This document shows, piece by piece, positions 60,329 through 64,000 of a DNA stretch of 64,000 bases; the first letter of the stretch is position 1; each line of letters begins with the position of its first letter. This DNA comes from Streptomyces sp. NBC_01116 (GTDB taxonomy: Bacteria > Actinomycetota > Actinomycetes > Streptomycetales > Streptomycetaceae). The translations under genes were made by a program, and so were the position numbers. The notes beneath the pieces are model-generated. The model saw only the letters and a program-made list of their open reading frames with translations, made no database searches and was not told the DNA's origin. The DNA lies in contig NZ_CP108644.1 of the NCBI RefSeq assembly GCF_041435495.1, positions 5,069,501 to 5,133,500 on the forward strand. The letters are read 5' to 3'.

Positions 60329-62016
60329 CCGTGATCGATATCAGTGCGTCCGTGATGCAGTTCCTTCTGGCGTTCGTCGTCGTCGCCCCGCTCCTCGGCG
60401 CCGTCGCGGCCCTGCTCCCCGCCCCGCCCGGACTCAAGGGGAAGAACCCCGACCAGGCCGTGCTCCGCCACGGTGTGACCGTCACCGGCGCCGTCCTCGT
60501 CGCCACGATCGTCCTGGCCGTCGGCTTCGACCACGACCACCCCGCCACGATGCAGGCGACCACCGACATCAGCTGGATCCCGGCGCTCGACGTCCGCATC
60601 CACCTCGGCATCGACGGCATCTCGCTCCCCCTCCTGCTCCTGACCGCGCTGCTGACCTTCCTCTGCGCGCTGTACAGCTACTTCAAGCTGCCCGCGGGCC
60701 CCTCACCGAAGGCCTTCGTCGCCCTCGTCCTCGTCCTGGAGTCCGGCACCCTCGCCACCTTCGCCGTCCTCGACCTGCTGCTCTTCTTCCTCGCCTTCGA
60801 GATGGTCCTCATCCCGATGTACTTCCTCATCGCCCGCTGGGGCGCCGGCCAGCGGCAGGCGGCCGCCTGGAAGTTCATCCTCTACACGCTGCTCGGCTCG
60901 GTCGTCATGCTGCTGGGCATCCTCCTCATCGGGCTGAAGAGCGGCACCTTCGACATGGTGGCACTCGCCACTGACAACGGCCGGGGCCTCACCACATCCG
61001 TGCAGGTCATCGCCGTACTCGCGATCGGTCTCGGCCTCGCCGTGAAGACCCCGATGTGGCCCCTGCACAGCTGGCTCCCCGACGCCCACACCGCCGCACC
61101 CACCGTCGGGTCCGTGCTCCTCGCGGGCGTCCTGCTGAAGATGGGAACGTACGGATTCGTCCGGATTTTGCTCCCCATCGCCCCCGACGGCATGCGGACC
61201 TTCGCGCCCTACCTCGCGGCGTTCGCCGTCGTCGGCATCGTCTACGGCTCCCTCGCCTGCCTGGCCCTGGCCCGTACCGGCGCCAGGGGCGATCTCAAGC
61301 GCCTCATCGCCTACTCCTCCGTCGGACACATGGGCTTCGTCCTGCTCGGCATCGCCACCATGACCCCCACCGGAGTCAACGGCGCGCTCTTCGCCAACAT
61401 CGCCCACGGCCTCATCACCGGCCTGCTGTTCTTCCTGGTCGGCGCCATCAAGGACCGCTACGGCACCGCCGACCTCGACACCCTCGCCGGAGCGACCGGG
61501 GCCGCCCTCTACGGCCGGGCGCCCCGCCTCGGCGCCCTGCTCGCCTTCGCCGCCATCGCCTCGCTCGGCCTCCCCGGGCTCGCCGGATTCTGGGGCGAGA
61601 TGCTCACCCTGTTCGGCGCGTACAGCCCCGCCGAAGGACTCAGCCGCCCCGCGTTCCGCACCTTCATGGCCATCGGGGCGTTCGGCACCCTGCTCACCGC
61701 CGCGTACATGCTCATCGTCGTCCGCCGCGTCTGCATGGGCGAACACCCGCCGCAGGCCCGGCTGTCGCCCGACGACCGGGCCGAACAGGCGGCGGACGGC
61801 CCGAAAGCGGCGGACGGCGGCCCCCAGCCGTCCGGAGCCGCCGGAGCGTGGCCCGTCACCTCCACCACCCCGCAGCTCGCCGACATCCAGACGTACGAAG
61901 CCGCCGCCTGGACCCCGCTCGCCGCGCTCACCGTCCTCGCCGGTCTCTGGCCCGCGGTCCTCCTCGGCCTCACCGACCCGGCCGTGCAGAAGCTCCTCGC
62001 AGGAGGCAAGTCGTGA
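60325..62016 (+). CDS. nuoM2: NADH-quinone oxidoreductase subunit M, second cluster
   Basis: A 563-residue antiporter-like subunit. It has the glutamate in LAFEMVLIPMYFLIA near residue 154 and the lysine in AVKTPMWPLHSWLPDAH near 242. A Pro/Ala/Gly-rich insert (about residues 475-510) lies near the C-terminus before the last helix. GTG 60325 overlaps the nuoL2 stop; GTG 60331 is also in frame. It is a diverged paralogue of the nuoM at 341-1912. Confidence 0.95.
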   Translation: MTVIDISASVMQFLLAFVVVAPLLGAVAALLPAPPGLKGKNPDQAVLRHGVTVTGAVLVATIVLAVGFDHDHPATMQATTDISWIPALDVRIHLGIDGISLPLLLLTALLTFLCALYSYFKLPAGPSPKAFVALVLVLESGTLATFAVLDLLLFFLAFEMVLIPMYFLIARWGAGQRQAAAWKFILYTLLGSVVMLLGILLIGLKSGTFDMVALATDNGRGLTTSVQVIAVLAIGLGLAVKTPMWPLHSWLPDAHTAAPTVGSVLLAGVLLKMGTYGFVRILLPIAPDGMRTFAPYLAAFAVVGIVYGSLACLALARTGARGDLKRLIAYSSVGHMGFVLLGIATMTPTGVNGALFANIAHGLITGLLFFLVGAIKDRYGTADLDTLAGATGAALYGRAPRLGALLAFAAIASLGLPGLAGFWGEMLTLFGAYSPAEGLSRPAFRTFMAIGAFGTLLTAAYMLIVVRRVCMGEHPPQARLSPDDRAEQAADGPKAADGGPQPSGAAGAWPVTSTTPQLADIQTYEAAAWTPLAALTVLAGLWPAVLLGLTDPAVQKLLAGGKS

Positions 62017-63620
62017 CCGCGGACCTCAGTACATCCCCGGGCCCGACCGCCCCCGGCACCGGCGAAGCCGCCGGAAGCCTCGCCGCGGCCGACGCCCCCA
62101 GCCTCGTCCAGTCCATCGACTGGCTCGCCATCGCGCCCCCCACCCTCACCGCGCTGGCCGCCCTGATCGTCCTGGTCGCCGACCTGTTCCTGCCCGCGCA
62201 CCGCAAGCGGCTCCTCGGCTACGGAGCCCTCACGGCCCTCGCCGCCGCCCTGGCGCTCCTGATCCCCCTGCGCGCCGGGGACCGGGCCACCTTCTGCGTC
62301 ACCACCGGCGCCCAGGCGTGCAGCTACACCGCCGACCACTTCACCCTCGTCATCCAGGCCCTCGTCCTCGGCGGCGCCTTCCTCACCGTCCTGCTCTCGC
62401 TCGACGACACCCGCAGACTGCCGGCGGGGGAGTACTGGTTCCTGCTCCTGGCCTCCGCCTCCGGCGCCGCACTGCTGCCCGCCGCCCGCGACCTCGCCAC
62501 GCTCGTCGTCGCCCTCGAAGTCGCCTCGCTGCCCGCGTTCGCCCTCGTCGGCATCGTCCGCGGCGACCGGCGCTCCTCCGAGGCCGCCTGGAAGTTCTTC
62601 CTCTCCTCCGTCGTCGCCACCGCCGTCATGCTGCTCGGCGTCAGCTTCGTGTACGCGACCACCGGCACCCTGCACCTCACCGAGATCGCCGTCCGCCTCG
62701 ACGACGTGCCCCCGGTGCTCGACACCCTCGCCAAGACCGGTGTCGCCCTCACCCTCGTCGGCTTCGCCTTCAAGACGGCCGCCGCGCCGTTCCACTTCTG
62801 GGTCCCCGACACCTACGTCGGCGCGCCCCTCCCCATCGCCGCCTACCTCTCCGTCGTGGGGAAAGCCGTCGGATTCTCGGGGCTCATTCTGGTCACCGTC
62901 ATCGCGTTCCCCTCCTACGCCGACGTCTGGGGGCCCGCACTCGCCGTCCTCGCCGCGCTCACCATGACCGTCGGCAACGTCGCGGCCCTCCGCCAGAACG
63001 CCGACCGCGCCCGCAGCGCCGTCCGCCTCCTCGCCTGGTCCTCGGTCGCCCAGGCCGGCTACCTCCTGGTCCCGATCGCCGCCGCCGCGTACTCCAGCGA
63101 CGACCAGATCGGCTCCACCGTGGCGTACGCCCTCATGTACGCCGTCGTGAACCTGGGCGCGTTCGCGGTCGCCGCCGTCGTCGCCCGTACCCACCCCGGC
63201 AACCGGCTCTCCGACTACCGGGGCCTGTACGCCACCCGCCCGCTCGCCGCCCTGGCCCTCGGCTTCTTCCTGCTCTGCCTGGCCGGACTGCCGCCCGGCA
63301 TCATCGGGCTCTTCGCGAAGGTCACCGTCTTCTCCGCGGCCGTCGACGCGGGCCTCGGCTGGCTCGCCGTCGTCATGGCCGTCAACGTGGTGATCGCTCT
63401 CTACTACTACCTTCAGTGGACCGCGATCCTCTTCAGGGCACCCGACGGCACCCCGGGAACCACCGGGGCCACCACCGGAACCACGACCTCCGCTCCACCG
63501 CGCCGATTCCGGACCCCCACCCCGCTCACCACGGCGATCGCCCTCACCGCCACCGCCGGAATCCTGCTCTCCGGGCTCCCGCAGACCGTCCTGCGCGTCG
63601 CCTCCGTCAGCCTTTTCTGA
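62013..63620 (+). CDS. nuoN2: NADH-quinone oxidoreductase subunit N, second cluster
   Basis: A 535-residue antiporter-like subunit. It has the glutamate in VVALEVASLPAFALV near residue 170 and the lysine in FAFKTAAAPFHFWVPDTYVG near 252. The first 28 residues are a Pro/Gly/Ala tract and a Thr/Gly insert (GTPGTTGATTGTTTS) lies near residue 490. GTG 62013 overlaps the nuoM2 stop. It is the last gene of the cluster; only a weak hairpin (AGGTCT/AGACC-type) follows before mscL. Confidence 0.94.
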   Translation: MTADLSTSPGPTAPGTGEAAGSLAAADAPSLVQSIDWLAIAPPTLTALAALIVLVADLFLPAHRKRLLGYGALTALAAALALLIPLRAGDRATFCVTTGAQACSYTADHFTLVIQALVLGGAFLTVLLSLDDTRRLPAGEYWFLLLASASGAALLPAARDLATLVVALEVASLPAFALVGIVRGDRRSSEAAWKFFLSSVVATAVMLLGVSFVYATTGTLHLTEIAVRLDDVPPVLDTLAKTGVALTLVGFAFKTAAAPFHFWVPDTYVGAPLPIAAYLSVVGKAVGFSGLILVTVIAFPSYADVWGPALAVLAALTMTVGNVAALRQNADRARSAVRLLAWSSVAQAGYLLVPIAAAAYSSDDQIGSTVAYALMYAVVNLGAFAVAAVVARTHPGNRLSDYRGLYATRPLAALALGFFLLCLAGLPPGIIGLFAKVTVFSAAVDAGLGWLAVVMAVNVVIALYYYLQWTAILFRAPDGTPGTTGATTGTTTSAPPRRFRTPTPLTTAIALTATAGILLSGLPQTVLRVASVSLF

Positions 63621-63737
63621 GGTCTCCCCGCCCCGGAAGACCGGTTTGCCCACGGCCCCCGCCACAGGGCATGGTCTTGGCTGCATACGTCACGTAACCG
63701 GCGTGGACGTGCCGGGAGCAAGAGGAAAGAGAGAGCA

Positions 63738-64000
63738 GTGCTGAACGGGTTCAAGGACTTCATCCTGCGCGGGAACGTCATCTCGATGGCGATCGGCCTC
63801 GCGGTCGGGGCGGCCTTCACCGCCGTCGTCACGGGCTTCAGCAATGCCTTCATCACGCCGCTGATCGGCCTCGCCACGCGGGGCACCGGAGACTTCAGCA
63901 AGGCCACCTACGAAGTCGACGGCGTCGTGTTCCCGTACGGCCTCTTCATCGCCGCCGCGATCGCCTTCCTGATCACCGCGGCGGTGCTGTACTTCTGCGT
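63738..64000 (+). CDS. mscL: Large-conductance mechanosensitive channel MscL, truncated by the window end
   Basis: The first 87 codons of MscL, which opens under membrane tension to release solutes in osmotic downshock. It begins LNGFKDFILRGNVISMAIGL, the conserved N-terminal amphipathic helix leading into TM1 (AVGAAFTAVVTGFSNAFITP), followed by the periplasmic loop and the start of TM2 (FIAAAIAFLITAAVLYFC). GTG 63738 is preceded by the purine run AGAGGAAAGAGAGAG. The 3' end lies outside the window. Confidence 0.95.
   Translation, partial: MLNGFKDFILRGNVISMAIGLAVGAAFTAVVTGFSNAFITPLIGLATRGTGDFSKATYEVDGVVFPYGLFIAAAIAFLITAAVLYFC

Noticed and set aside
61509..63686. 725-codon minus-strand frame opposite nuoM2/nuoN2
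   Set aside because: Gly/Glu/Asp-rich antisense shadow; both plus-strand genes have full family motifs.

Overview
This window is high-GC DNA (about 72%) from an actinomycete, almost certainly a Streptomyces chromosome. The evidence is the very high GC at third codon positions, many GTG starts, translationally overlapping genes, a DasR-type operator, XRE/DUF397 gene pairs, a streptogrisin-type protease and a secreted chitin-active LPMO. As far as I recall, the order nuo operon, polyprenyl synthase, korAB and then a second partial nuo cluster matches the core chromosome of S. coelicolor. No database could be searched, so names rest on motifs, length and context.

Layout. 1-3.6 kb: end of the main complex I operon (nuoL partial, nuoM, nuoN) and its terminator. 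3.7-12.3 kb: recQ, a Uma2-type protein, a MITE-like element, a fahA-GPP34 pair, and a peptide transporter with an Xaa-Pro-type hydrolase. 12.4-18.1 kb: polyprenyl diphosphate synthase, a LolA-like exported protein, an ABC-2 exporter pair and a TetR regulator. 18.2-23.8 kb: a helical-repeat protein, a PAS/GAF/SpoIIE phosphatase carrying a coding minisatellite, a DUF1838-like protein and an RTX-like secreted protein. 24-31.5 kb: LPMO with a DasR site, HAD phosphatase, alpha/beta hydrolase, ACC deaminase with its GntR regulator, streptogrisin-like protease and a DNA-binding protein.

31.5-40.9 kb is accessory: two XRE-DUF5753 regulators with small partner genes, a probably frameshifted gene, a three-gene operon of unknown function, a second shorter MITE copy, a divergent VOC/CGNR pair that seems to share one -10 hexamer, and about 520 bp of hairpin-rich DNA upstream of a MerR-like gene. 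41-45.4 kb: FAD monooxygenase, RarD-like transporter, and an NmrA-like reductase divergent from an HxlR regulator. 45.5-48.5 kb: korAB (2-oxoacid:ferredoxin oxidoreductase). 48.9-52.9 kb: a LuxR-type response regulator and two paralogous histidine kinases. 53-63.6 kb: a second complex I cluster, nuoA-B-C-H-I-J-K-L-M-N, lacking D, E, F and G. The window ends inside mscL.

How they fit together. The dominant theme is respiration: parts of two complex I operons, a polyprenyl synthase plausibly supplying the menaquinone tail, and KorAB, which makes reduced ferredoxin. The second nuo cluster has no NADH-input module and lies 5 kb from korAB, which raises the possibility of a ferredoxin-fed complex. 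The most interesting non-coding items are the two MITE copies inserted at CTAG so that each supplies a stop codon, the structured region before the MerR-like gene, and the shared divergent near-leaderless promoter.
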